From: Phragmites australis
Lineage: Eukaryota > Streptophyta > Magnoliopsida > Poales > Poaceae
Length of the DNA stretch: 64,000 nt
NCBI RefSeq assembly: GCF_958298935.1
Contig: NC_084943.1
Coordinates: forward strand, 5,776,001 to 5,840,000
Reading direction: 5' to 3'
Position numbers and translations under genes: made by a program. The notes under the pieces were generated by a model. The model was not told where the DNA came from. It saw nothing but the letters and a program-made list of their open reading frames with translations, and ran no database searches. Below, one piece after another: positions 22,648 to 33,996 of the stretch (position 1 is its first letter; each line of letters opens with the position of its first letter).

Positions 22648-24033
22648 ATTTGATGAAGAAACACAAGCCAAAAGATTTTTATCTCTTTCACGATGTGAAC
22701 AACGAGACCCCCATCAACAAGCTTTTCTAGTTTTAATGAATCGATGACTATCTATGACATCGCGTTGAAAAATGAACACAACTTTATGATCGGGTCTTGA
22801 ACTTTCTTTGGTAGGATGCCCTTTATTGCAACTACAAAAAACTGTGTCATAATCACGTGGCAATCATAAGACTTCATGCCAACTAGTTTTAAATCTTCCT
22901 TCGATACTAGTCTCTTTACATTGGTGGAGTATCCTGACGGAACTTTGACTTCATGCAATCAACCGCACAGAATATGTTTCTCTTCCTTGCTCAGAGTGTA
23001 GCAAGTTGTAGGAAGCTGCTTTCTCCCATCGTCCAGTTCTTTAGGATCTAGGTCCTTCTTGAGTTTCATATCTTTCAGGTTCATCCGTGTTTGAAGTGTA
23101 TCTTTAGTTTTGCCTGGTATATCTAGTAAGATACCAATCAAGATGTCAAACAAGTTCTTATCGATGTGCATGATGTCGAGTATGTGTCAGACCTCTAGGT
23201 CTTGCCAATAAGGTAGGTCCCAAAATATTTATGTATTTTTCCACATAGGAGTTGCTTTTCTACTCGGGAATTTTGTACCGCCTCACCCCTTTCCAAGGAC
23301 AACTGTAATATTCTTTATCATCTCAAACACATGTTTTCCTATGCGAATCTTCGGAGCTTGACCAGTCTCCCTTGTCCCATCAAAAGCTCTTGCCTTGTTG
23401 CGATACGGGTGATTCAAATGAAGGAACCTACAGTGATGCATGTAAACTGTTTTATGAGAGTTCTTTGAACAAAGGAACATACGGTGATGCATGTAAACCA
23501 TTTTCTGAGAGTTCCTCAGCCACCAGCCCATTGTCTCTTCCAAGCACTAGATACATCTATTGTATCATTTTACTGGCTATCCCGATAGATTACCAAGAGC
23601 AGGCCAATCTTGGATTGTTACAAACAACATTGCATGTAGGGTGAAGTTCTCACATTTGTACTCAATCACATACCCATACGCTATTATTCCACATTATAAG
23701 AACATCTTCAACCTATCGTTTGAGGTACACATCGATATCGTTGCCAGGTTGACTCTGCCTTTCGATTAGCCATGACATCGTAAGGTATTTTCGCTTCATA
23801 AACATATAAGGTGGAAGGTTATAGATACACAGAGTCACATGCCAAGTGCTATGACTACTTCTAATATTGCTAAAAGGATTCATCTTATCTGTACTTAACC
23901 CGAACCTTATATTCTTCATATCATGTGTGAATGTCTTCTTGTATTTTTTATGGATGTTCCTCCATTGTATGCCATCAGCAACGTGTCTAAGCATTCCGTC
24001 TTTCTTGCACTCTTCGGCATGCTATCATATCAA
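22648..24033 (-). pseudogene. CACTA TNP2 transposase, central block (Transposase_21 and start of DUF4218)
   Basis: Minus strand. The part 23994-23713 reads MLRHVADGIQWRN, IRFGLSTDKMNPFSN, SSHSTWHVTLCIYNLPPYM and QPGNDIDVYL, the most conserved stretch of plant Transposase_21. Further on, 23171-22959 gives MHIDKNLFDILIGILLDIPG, and 22958-22752 gives MKSYDCHVIMTQFF and KLCSFFNAMS (start of DUF4218). The Tat-like element then interrupts, and the protein resumes at 11791. Frame changes and stops between these blocks show decay. A repeated 80-90 bp segment near 23400-23510 (gatgcatgtaaac) looks like a local duplication. Confidence 0.92.
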
Positions 24034-24041
24034 CTGGGTAA

Positions 24042-25405
24042 TAAGGCTAGAAATAAAGCTCAAGGCTCGCGAACCAGCTCGGACTCAAAAAGGCTTTTTC
24101 AGCTCAGCTTAACTTAGTGTCCAAACGAGACGAGCCCAAGCCACCTCCCTAACTCGGTGGCTAAACAAGTCGTATCCGAGCAGGCTTGTGAGTGGCTCAT
24201 TGGCTCAGTCGCCAGCCTAGCCCATAGAGCCCAGCCACCCTAGCCCCCAGCACTACCTTTAGGTTTAGGGTTTCAACTTGCCTATAGCCTCCAGCACTCA
24301 ATTCCCAATCTCATCTCCCACATCCAGAGACGTGCCACCACCCTCAGGTCTCAACAGACTACCATCATGGTGTCGTGCCGTCGCCTCTCTGCCTGCCTGC
24401 TGCTTGCCCGCCTCTCCCCTGCGCCCACGTGGTTGTGCTTCCATTCCACAATAGTTGTTGATGCACCATTGGCCCACCATCACCTGCCCACCTGGTGCCC
24501 GCCCTCATCCCGCAGTCCCACCGTGCCACCGCCAATTCACCCACCCACCGCTACCACCTGATCGCCACCTCTTCGACTTATTTGATTGATGTTAAAGATC
24601 TTTTTTAGTCCTAGATTCAATTTATGCTATAGATATGGTTTGTCATTCATTCCTGGATTTGATTTATGCTAAAGTGCTATTTCTACATTATTGTCATGAC
24701 TCGCAGTTCCTAGACTAGTGAGTTGTTAGGGATTTTGCCGCTGCTCTATTCTGGTGGTTACTGTATGGCATGAGTTGATATGGTTTGCTTGATTGTCTAC
24801 TTTTATTTCGTATTGCAGTATTTCACAATCCAGTACTTTGACTGTTCATTGTTTTTTTCTATCACAACTCATAAAGAATCCGTGGGACATATGAGTATAT
24901 GACATAATTGTAGTATATTCGATTTTCTCCTATGACTTGTTGGACTAGATAACTGAGCATGTCAGTTTTGACGAAAGGTTCATTTGTGTCTTACTTGGCT
25001 AAGCTTATCAGCTATTTCATTTTCATGTAAGTTATGTTATATACTCATGGACTCTTGGTTAGAACTATGCTTACTTTGTTACTTGGTAGTTAGTACTCCT
25101 TCAAAAGTGCATGTTCAATGTTCACTTATTCAGTAACTTATGTTGTGTCTGACTTACTTTTCTACCTTCCTGGCTCCTGCTAGAGTACTTGGCATCTTGT
25201 TAGTGGGAAACAGCTGTATGTACATCAGTACAAATCCTCCAGGCTCAAGTAGCAATCTTGGCTCGTGAGCCAAACCGAGCCGGCTCGAGCCGAGTACATT
25301 TTCTATCTCGATCAAGTAGTTGAGTCGAGCCTGGCTCGGCTCACCCAAAGCAAGCTCGTGCGAGCCGAGCCAAGCCTGGGTCAGCTTGGCTCGTTTCCAA
25401 CCTTA
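24042..25405. mobile_element. Non-autonomous hAT-type element inserted in TNP2
   Basis: The left end reads TAAGGCTAGAAA and the right end, reverse complemented, TAAGGTTGGAAA. The flanks ctgggtaa (24034-24041) and ctaggcac (25406-25413) match 5/8, an eroded 8-bp duplication. When the insert is skipped, the TNP2 reading sense rejoins (LKRLFANK on one side, HAEECKKDGMLRH on the other), which independently places the junctions. Both ends carry dense gctcgagccgagcc-type subterminal repeats (24060-24240 and 25255-25395). No transposase is encoded; the open frame 24367-24561 is proline-rich and unsupported. Confidence 0.75.
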
Positions 25406-25413
25406 CTAGGCAC

Positions 25414-26112
25414 ACGTTTTGTTCGCAAACAATCGCTTTAAATGGGAGATTATAGAAAAATATCACACCACCTTAGTGGGGGGTCTTTTCTTCTTACGCT
25501 TCACCCCCATGTTATCGTCATTACTGCACCGCTTGTACCATGCTGCTCCACACAATGGACATACATCCAATTCTGCCAAATCTTTGTGATACAATATACA
25601 GTCATTTAGACATGCATGTATTTCCTTTAGTTCCAATCCCAACGGACATACAACCTGCATGACATGGTATGTGGTTTTAGGCAACACAAACTCCTCTGGT
25701 AGCAAGTCACCCAAGAATCATAACAATTCATTGAAGCTCTTATCCAACTAACAATTGCAATTGTAACATGTCAGCACCATATGTAACTTTGTGTGCTCAT
25801 CCTTATAGTTTAGGAATAAGGATGTTTTAGAGTCCTCTATCACATGCTAAAACTTTTAATGTTGTCTCTCACTAGCGAAGTCCCCCTCTCCATCATGCAA
25901 CATAGATCATCTTCATCATCGTGGACCAAAGTATCTTCGAACGCCAGCATATCATTGTCTTCATCAGCAATCATATAGTTGCTTTTATCTTCTTCGACAG
26001 TGGGTTGCCCTTCATGTTCAAACTCCTCATATTCGTCGTGTTTGATCCAACGGGTATAGCAAGGTTTGAAACTGCTCTGAAGCAAATGTGCACAAATCTA
26101 CTCTGTGCTTGA
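25414..26112 (-). pseudogene. CACTA TNP2 transposase, N-terminal block
   Basis: Minus strand. The stretch 26085-25840 contains CYTRWIKHDEYEEFEHEG followed by an acidic region, as in the N-terminal part of TNP2 after the transposase-associated domain. The stretch 25714-25463 has LPKTTYHVMQVVCPLGLELK, then NDCILYHKDLAELDVCPLCG (a zinc-binding C-x2-C), then basic residues leading to the LKRLFANK segment near 25425. The hAT element follows. The very N-terminus with the transposase-associated domain is not visible. Confidence 0.88.
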
Positions 26113-26929
26113 AAATTGTTTCTCATTCTTGGAATCTAACATGGACAGTATATATAGTCATCACAATTATTTGACATATACATCGTGACAACGCTCAAAA
26201 AAGCTTCCATACTGTTAAGAAACTCTAGGCCACTACAATTAGCACGTACATTCATATTCAGTCTATCTGTATTTTATCAATTATTATAAATCCATTGAAT
26301 TAATATGAAATAACTTTCAATTTAATTAACTATTATCAACAAAATAGAATATAATGATAAAAAAATTAATACCTAGAATATGAAAACCTAAAATTGATTA
26401 TCTTAAATTCACTAAGTCAATTGGAGCTCTAGCTCCTTCAAAATTCATAATCATGGAACATACACCTATTATCAAAATCTAGAGCAATCTAGCATGTAAA
26501 TCTAAATACAAATAAAATGTAGATGAACTTACCAACCTAGATAAAAATCTAGAGCAATCTAGCAAGTAAATATAAGTAAAAATAAAATATAGGTGAACTT
26601 ACCAACCTAGATAATGTATACCTAAAATCAATTATCTAATTCACTAAGTCAATTGAAGCTCTAGTTCCATCAAAATTCATTATCATGAAACAAGCATCGA
26701 TTTTCAAAATCTAGAGCAAATCTAACAAGTAAATCTAAGTACAAATAAAATGTAGATGAACGTACTAACCTTGGAGCACCTCGATCACATAGATTCCATC
26801 AAATTTTGAAGCCTCGCCGCGCAAGCTCGCCACAAAGAGCCACCGCTAAGTAGAGCTGCCGAGCAGAACAGAGCTCCTCTGTTCTACTCGGGCTTAGGGG
26901 CCAAAAAAATAATTATATATTGTGACATA
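26113..26929. repeat. 5' flank of TNP2 with A/T-rich tandem repeats
   Basis: Between 26385 and 26770 a unit of the type aatctagagcaatctagca ... gatgaacttaccaacc occurs three to four times in imperfect tandem copies, and caattatctaattcactaag is also repeated. A GC-rich stretch follows (26770-26890), then a short AT spacer. No coding region. This corresponds to the promoter-proximal repeat zone of a CACTA element. Confidence 0.65.
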
Positions 26930-27243
26930 TCACTGTCAATTTTAGGATCCAAACGGAAGTAATACTTCTTTACCACTGTCAGTCTATAACACCAACCGGC
27001 AAATGCCAACGTTAGTGATAACAAAAGTATCACTATCAGTCCATTACACTAATCGACAGTGTTGTATTACTGCCGGATTCTAATAAAAACCATCAGTGAT
27101 ACTACGTTTCAGTGTTGGTTTTCAATGGCTCAATGATTTATTAGTTGTTGGACCTTGTGAATCGACAGTAGTACCTTATCATTGTCGGTTATTTTTGAAT
27201 CAATAGTGAAGAAGGGGTGCGGACGATCCTTTCTGTAGTAGTG
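26930..27243. repeat. Right subterminal repeats and terminus of the large CACTA element
   Basis: Many direct and inverted copies of a 10-12 bp motif (tatcactgtca, accggcaaatg, actgccggatt, cagtgata) fill the stretch up to the terminus ctgtagtagtg at 27243. The next three bases are tct (candidate target duplication; its partner was not found). Confidence 0.85.
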
Positions 27244-27249
27244 TCTGTG

Positions 27250-27540
27250 ATCGAATTGAGATCAGATTCAGATCCTCTGACTTCACCCCTATGAAGTTAG
27301 AGGGTATAGTAACTTGTGAGTTGGGCTACAGTAAATTACAGTCAGTTACTGCAGCATCAAATATTATCCATCCATCTTAAATCGAATGGCTCACAATGTT
27401 TTGAAGTCACCGTGACTTCAATTACTCTGAAGTGAATTGAGATCCTCTGACTTCACGATGTTTTGAAGTCACCATGACTTTAATTCCTCTAAATTGAATT
27501 GAAATCCTCTGACTTCACAAGGGTTGAACTAGATGACCAT
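27250..27540. repeat. MITE-like direct and inverted repeats
   Basis: The phrase gatcctctgacttcac occurs three times (about 27270, 27440, 27508) together with gttttgaagtcacc(g/a)tgactt twice, which is itself an inverted repeat (gaagtca...tgacttc). This is probably one or two copies of a short non-autonomous transposon. Ends and target duplication are not clear. Confidence 0.5.
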
Positions 27541-30200
27541 CTTCTACTTCTTATGGTTGGTGACTGTTAAGCTAGATGAGGATGCTACTATCTTACTATC
27601 AAATAACTTGTTATTAGTATATAAATATGTATAGCCTATAAGTGGTGGAGCATGAAGGAAAAGATTATGCTAACAACTTTAGAGAAGTATGTCTATTGCG
27701 GTATATTTGTTATAATTTGAGTGGTAAAAATTAGTGTAACATAGCATTGGTGTAGCTTGAAGGAGAAAGATTGGGAGTGCCAAATTTAGAGAAATAAACC
27801 CCTGGCAGCATTTTGGTTTCGGATTCAAGTGCTGAAACATTGTGTAGTAAAATAATTGACAGTACTGATTTTGCTGTTTTTTCATCAAAAGTACTTTAAA
27901 ACGTTATGTACTTAGATACATTTGTTTATGCATCTATTTAAAATGTATGGTCAAAGTTTGAACAATAAAATCAAAATTATCAATTATCTGAAAAGCGAAG
28001 ATAGCATGAAAATAGACTCATTCATCTTTGAAACTCATCAGTACTCGGTCTAGCAAAATAATGTGCCACAGGGCTTAGCGTGGACCATACTTGGGGGAGT
28101 AAGATGGGTAGTGCTCCTCCATAAGTTCTTCTCCATCATCCTAGCCATGGCAGTTGTCGCCATATTGGAGAATGACTAGAAATTACCATGCCATTGGCAC
28201 ACCGTGTGGCCCATCACCGAGGTTGCATTGAAGCGGATCGAATTGAAGCTTTGTTGTTCAAAAAATTTAATAAGTCTTAGAAGACCTAGTTTTGCAAGAT
28301 AAATTTCATTGTCGAGTCAGGCGATAAGAAATGTGATGGTGTTACGAGATTCTCTGTTGATAGGCATTCTGAGTTTGGTGTGAGCATCAAAGGTATAAAT
28401 GATGAGAAAATCTTAAATTTAAATCCAGTGTGAAATGAAGTAAAGAACAAATATTATGAGTTGCATTGGAGATTGTATGAACTGAATGAACACAACAACA
28501 TGTATAATCAGGCGATACTTGGTACTTGGTATGCAGTAACAAGGATGTTAACTGAAAGATAGATAGAACAGTTGGTCATCTGTTATGTCTAAGATATTGT
28601 GTATATTACATCAAAAGATTCGTAGACTTTGGTTATATTACAACAAATTAACTCCATGAGTTCAAAAGGTCAGAACTGTGACCGAGATAACACAAGTCAG
28701 GTACAAGTTCTTAAAAATGTTTACAAACACTATTGGGTACGTGCAGCAGTGAAGTGTTATATTACAGTTCAAAAGCTGCATCGGAATGTTGTTAACTTGG
28801 TTAAATTTGTATGAAAGATAAGCACGATGATCCTGCAAGTGCACAAATGTAATGTTAGCTAGCTGAGTATCAATATGATATTATAAAAAAGAGAATTCTG
28901 TTAGCAGAACAGAGAACAGAATATGCTAATTGCTGGTCCGAGTAGTGAATCGCATTATAAATGTTTATAGGCTCACTGAACCCATGCTATCCTCCAATTT
29001 CTACAACCTTTTTCTTAATCTGTGGAGTAGCAGGTGGGTTATGCAATACAAAAGATGTGAATTGTGTCATTGCAGGTAGTCTACATATTTTGTGTTTTCC
29101 TCTTAATGATCAAATTGTGCAAAAAATACAGTTTTAGGTGGGGAAATTTTGTGAAGCTTCAAAAACAAACGTTAAGAGTTGAATTTGCTCAATCAAAATA
29201 GATGGAACATGGAAGTTGTTCATGTGTCAGTAACTATCCATTTTTCCATGAAGGATAAAATATAGAAGAAGCAATTTTGATTGTATCAACCCTTTTAGCA
29301 TGTTATCTATTTGCTTCAGTACCAATTTAAAAGAAAGTTTTCCTGGGTTTATTTTGGCTTTTGTGAAGAAAAATAAGGCCATCATACCTAGAAATTTCAG
29401 CACACCACAACATAACATTGTTGATATTTTGTAGAAGCAATAAAGCCTCCTACGCTAGGACAACTTTCTGATTCTTATTTTCATTGATGCCATGATCTTC
29501 TAATGGACTCGACCAACCTTTCTTATATTACAACTACACTCAAGTTAAGTTTCTATGAAAAATTTGAGGAGCACTGGAACTATAATCTGGATTGAAAGAA
29601 TAGCTCTCTTGATTCCTGCAGTAAGCATTTGTCCCAATCTGATATCACAGTATTTCTCAAAGATGCGCGCGCACACAGATTAATTTGATACCTGCACTCA
29701 CCAGTGCATGATGGCAGGGGCCTTGAATGGCAGCAACACTGATTTGCGCCTGCAGCTGCTACTTGCGTCACTCCGACACCCTCGGGTGCCTGCCTCTTGC
29801 TGATCATGGCCATATTTATGGGGCCCCACAGGTGCTTCAGCCTCTGCCTCATCTAGTTAAGTGCTATGCCCTGCTTCGGAGACGCCTTTTTCACCTGCAA
29901 GCTGCAGCAAACAACTACAACTTCAGATACTTATAGATATGCTTTAGTAGCAGTAAAACATCAGAGGTGTTGAAAACACAAAAGTGGGTTTGATACTTAA
30001 ATATGGGCAACTATATTTATAAGGAATGTTATGACAACAGTTTTAAAATTAGCAGAGGGTAATCACAAAATCCATTGATGAAGTCATCTATGTTTTATCT
30101 TGGTAAATATGTAGTATGTTAAACTTGTATTTAAAATCACCAATTAATCAAGAGCTAGAGGTTAGGAGTAAGAGAAGGAGTAACCTGCTTATTGGCGAAG
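27541..30200. other. Anonymous AT-rich region
   Basis: Only short open frames without recognisable domains (for example 28629-28814 and 29580-29852). The minus-strand frame 29852-29580 lies downstream of the PPR-like fragment and could be 3' material of the same dead gene, but there is no domain to show it. I can support nothing else here. Confidence 0.4.
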
Positions 30201-30610
30201 GCATCTATCATGAGCAAGAGGCAGCGCTCGAGGGCACCATCGGAGCAAGGAGCGCTGTAGGTGTAGATGGAGCGTGTTTTGCCGGTGTCCAGGGACCCTG
30301 CTGTTGTCCTTCAGAAGACCAGCCACCAATGAAAAATAAAGATGAAGAAGCTGTGCTACCGTGAAGGCACTTGGAGCCCTGCAGGCAACATCTTGTCGAA
30401 TAGGCAGTGGGTATTTTGTCGAACACGTTGCGAGCATCAACCATGGTGCCACATTTGGAGCTCATCAAAAGAGAATTCGTGAAGATGGCGTCGGCCTCCA
30501 AGAGGCCAGTGCGGAGGGGACGGCTATGGAGCCCACGTCCGAGGCTGAGGTGAGGAACGACCTGGTTCGTCCCCTTGTTCACAGCACTACCTAGCGCCCC
30601 CACGACCGGC
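30200..30610 (-). pseudogene. Pentatricopeptide-repeat (PPR) gene fragment
   Basis: Minus strand. The open frame starting at 30603 contains, at residues ~22-65, GRGLHSRPLRTGLLEADAIF and NSLLMSSKCGTMVDARNVFD, the classic PPR pattern of plant organelle RNA-binding proteins (helix pair with 'N-x-L-x-x-x-Y-x-K-C-G', here with the Y changed). After VFDKIP the similarity stops in this frame: a ~23 bp local duplication around 30393-30424 (ttgtcgaa repeated) appears to cause a frameshift. Only about one and a half repeats of the usual ten or more are present, so this is a gene relic or a captured fragment. Sequence up to ~30990 is GC-rich and may be its 5' flank. Confidence 0.55.
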
Positions 30611-31290
30611 TATGGCGATTTGTGTCCGCAGGTCCACACTCCGTCGCCTGGCCGCCGTCTTAACCTTCCTATGCACCCATCTCCACACTATGGGAGAGAG
30701 AGGCAATTACATCTCGGAGGAGCGGAGGCGCCAGTGTCGGCGAGGTGGCCCGAACGTGGGGACGGCGGACATAGACGAAGGGGGTGGCGGCGACGGGGAC
30801 CGCGGACAGAGCGAGGCAGCGAACGGTGGATTTTCTCAGCGGCGGGACCAGCAGACAAACGACCGAGCAGGGGATTTCAGCGACCGGGCGAGAGAAGGTT
30901 GTGGAAGCCTGCGAGACGGTGCGGGGGCGAGCAGACCATATCGGACGATCCTGAGCTGCCTGTGGTCGAATCGGATGGTTCAGAATTAAGGGGCGACGTG
31001 GAACACGCGAACCCGTCCGGTTCCATCACCGGGGTCTTGCTTCAATTGTTAAACATATATACGCTGGGGCTTGATCTGGGCCATGGTACTGACTTGCATA
31101 TTGGACTGAGGTCTGGGCTGTGTGCCTTGCATATTGTTAGGAATTCAACTAGATTTATTCGAAATAGACAACTAGCATAAAGCCCACCGGGCCAGCAGCC
31201 ACCCGCCAGGCCACCAGGTCAGCTCACGGCCCACCTAGCTAAAACCTTCTGCCTCAAAAAAACAAAGCTACAACCTTCTTAGGTATTTTT
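30611..31290. other. GC-rich flank of the PPR-like fragment, no supported gene
   Basis: Overlapping open frames on the plus strand (30575-31180, 30612-30989) have arginine/glycine-rich low complexity and no domain; they look like a consequence of GC richness. No gene is called. Confidence 0.4.
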
Positions 31291-31637
31291 TGTTTGGGAC
31301 TAGGCTTTACCTTTAAAAAAAGCCATAGATACAACAAATGGGAAGCTTTTCAACCGGCATTTTAAAAAAGTCCATGCCACTCTACAACTAATAAACTTAA
31401 GCCATCTAAGCGGTGCTTTTCTGGGTTCGAACTAGCCCAGTACCACTAAATATAATGAAAATTACCTACTTCTATCATCCATTAAATTCTTTTAGCATTA
31501 AGCTTGTCACTCATCTTAGAAATAAAGCTGAGTTGTCACTCAGTCTAGCTTAGGCTTTTAAACCAAAGTATGATAAACTCTTTTTAAAAAAAGCTAGCCA
31601 TAAGCGACTTATTTTTAAGTCTAAGCCAAAACAAACA
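31291..31637. mobile_element. MITE-like element
   Basis: The left end TGTTTGGGACTAGGCTT and the reverse complement of the right end TGTTTGTTTTGGCTTAGACTT form imperfect inverted termini, with further inverted A/T-rich parts (tttaaaaaaagcc left, ggctagctt...aaaaaaag right). Size and composition suit a Tourist- or hAT-type MITE. A target duplication is not evident. Confidence 0.4.
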
Positions 31638-32767
31638 TAGTCTTGATACAACAAGTCAGTCATTGTTCGAGTTATGTTTTCTAATAATGGAATCAAATAA
31701 CTCATATCTCAGCCTCTACAACTAAAGATGTGCGCAGCCAATACTTATTCGAAAGCAAGTGATGGGCACACACATTCTGTTTGGCGCAACCTCTCATATG
31801 CAATGTAAAATGCTAATTAAAAATCTTAGTACCCCTTAGGTTCTTAGTCAATGTCGAATGTTTTTTCTCTAGCGTACAGAAAAACTACATATTATTTCAT
31901 TAAAGAAGGAATAAAGAGATAAAGAGTAACCAAGAAAAACAAAAAAACAACACACACTACACACCCACACACACTAGACTATTAGAAATATTCGCGATAC
32001 AACCTCTAACTAATCTAACCAGGGAGAGTGACATAGACTAGTCCCATCACCAAGATTCACCACATAGTCCTTTTATCAGTCATCGTTTTGACCACTAGAT
32101 TTATAGATGCCGTGATATTGTTAAAAACACAGTTATTATGATGCTTCCTAACTCTCACACGACAAGGATTATTGGAGTACAATGTCGAATGTGCGCAGCA
32201 AAAGAAAAAATTAAGAATGTCGAATCACGTCGGACCGCTATACATATTAATTACATTAGAAAATATTGGTTTTATAAAACCGAAAGACATCTTCCGGTGC
32301 TTAAAAACGGGTGTTGGGCATAATAGCATAAAAACAACATAGGAACCTTTCAATGCTCGAAAAATGAACTTCGATCATTTGATGTTATAAAACAAGATGT
32401 TATCATTCGGTAATACAGAACTATTTTTTCTTTATTGTAAGAATTTGAGCAGGGTCTCTCCAATTTTATGATTTACGATAAAAAGAATAGTTCTATGATT
32501 TATACAGCAAAGCACAGTCGCAAAAGTAGGTGCATGGTCTCCACATGCTCTTGCCAAACACCGCGATGGCTATCGATATTTTTATTTCGATCGAAATCTA
32601 TAAAATCCTACTGATAATAAAAGGTGAAGCCATCATTGTAATTCTTAACATTCCTATTTAGAATGTGAAAATGTCATGCTGTTTTTGTGGGAACTAGTAA
32701 GTTGGCCCGTGTATTGGCGTAACTAGATTAATTATGTTTGCTAAATGTATAAAAACAAAAGAGCTAA
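31638..32767. other. Anonymous AT-rich region
   Basis: No recognisable gene or complete element. A short phrase near 32695-32715 (actagtaagttggcccgtg) resembles the edge of a common grass repeat but no partner end was found. Confidence 0.4.
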
Positions 32768-32794
32768 CACTACGTCATAACAGCACATTAGCGA

Positions 32795-33410
32795 CGGGTG
32801 ATAACTGTCATTAGTGACGGTTACGGCACCTGTTACTCTTATTGCGTCACTAATAATTAAATATTAGTGACAGGTTGGGACCCGTTATTAATGATAATCA
32901 CCCGTGACGGGTCATAATTGAGACTCGTCACTAAAATACGTCTCCTATCACCTGAGCATGCCTGTTGCCCGTCACTGTGACCGTCATTAGTGACGGATAT
33001 ATGTACCACCTGTCACTAATTATCGATCCCTAGTGACGAGTAGCTTTCCAACCTGTCTCTGGGACTCGATCATTAGTGAAGGATGTTAACTAAAAAAGTC
33101 ACTACTGACCGAGTCATCAGTGACGTTTTCTTTTCATCTGTTATTGGTTACTAAGTCATTAGTGACGGGTAGATTTTTAACCTGTTTCTGAGACTCGGTC
33201 ATTAGTGACGGGTGATAACAATAACCCGTCACTAGCGACCGGATCAATTGTGACGGGTGTTTTGAGTCATTAGTGTTATGAGTCATTAGTGACAGGTATA
33301 TTTTCAACCCATCTCTAATGACTAAGTTCCAGAGACGGGTTGGAAAGCTACCCGTCACTGGGACTCAGTCATCAGTGACGGGTGAATTTACCACCCGTCA
33401 CTAATAGTCA
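32795..33410. repeat. Subterminal repeat array of the Ulp1-carrying CACTA element
   Basis: More than a dozen direct and inverted copies of (a)ttagtgacgggt / acccgtcactaa at intervals of about 20-60 bp, with variants. Neighbouring inverted copies can form hairpins. In CACTA elements such arrays are the binding sites of the element's accessory protein. Confidence 0.85.
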
Positions 33411-33585
33411 CATCCCCCAAAGGGATTTACCTTTTTCCTAGCTGCATCCTGAAGCAATGTCAGGATTTGGCAATCATCTTATCCTGCAAATAAGACATAT
33501 CCAGATACACTCATGCCATAATCACTATTTATTTCAAGATATATACCCACATGGACCAAGTCACAAGATATGCAACCATAAATTA

Positions 33586-33765
33586 CATAATCAAAAGTCC
33601 TCGAAACGTACAATGGCGCAAATCCACATCAAGAGCTCGAATTACATAAGTCAAAAGTGCAAGATCGAATTACATAAGTCGAAAGTGCAACCACAAATTA
33701 CATCAAGGTAGTTACAAATTACATAAGTCGAAAATGCAACCATAAATATACATAAGTCAGAGCCC
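33586..33765. repeat. Short tandem repeat near the 3' end of the Ulp1-like gene
   Basis: aattacataagtcgaaaat(g)caa-type units of ~25-50 bp occur at about 33610, 33637, 33668, 33715 and 33750. Likely in or beyond the 3' untranslated part of the minus-strand gene. Confidence 0.6.
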
Positions 33766-33996
33766 TGCCTCCCTACAATAGAACTCACCTTTCGAAGAGA
33801 CGACTTTGATCATTAAGAACGAGACGATCCGTGCTCGAATGTTGGAGAGTATAGAATCCTCGATGTTGCCATCCAGTAAGCTGAATTCCTGCTGAACAAA
33901 AGTAGTTATGAAAAAAGTATGCAATTAGCGTGAGCAAAATCATTTTATCATCGGATATTTGTAATGAATAAAAGCAGCTATGAAAAGACCGTGCAA

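Larger units (their letters stand above)
10814..27243 (-). mobile_element. Large CACTA (En/Spm) element with TNP2, heavily interrupted; left end unresolved
   Basis: The right terminus reads TTTCTGTAGTAGTG at 27230-27243, i.e. CACTACTACAGAAA inward on the minus strand, the canonical CACTA end. Next to it lies ~300 bp of subterminal repeats. The TNP2 gene runs leftward in three blocks with conserved domain order (N-terminus, Transposase_21, DUF4218, DUF4216). Insertions removed: hAT 24042-25405 and Tat-like 11797-22642. Subterminal-type repeats recur at 10450-10560 and just left of 4320, so the element probably extends left of the CRM-like insertion. No left CACTA terminus was found. The given start is the end of recognisable transposase only. 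Confidence 0.8.

Noticed and set aside
30575..31180. Plus-strand 201-residue open frame
   Set aside because: Arg/Gly-rich low complexity with no domain, overlapping the minus-strand PPR-like fragment and its GC-rich flank.
32695..32730. Edge-like phrase actagtaagttggcccgtg
   Set aside because: Resembles a common grass repeat edge but no partner end or target duplication could be located.
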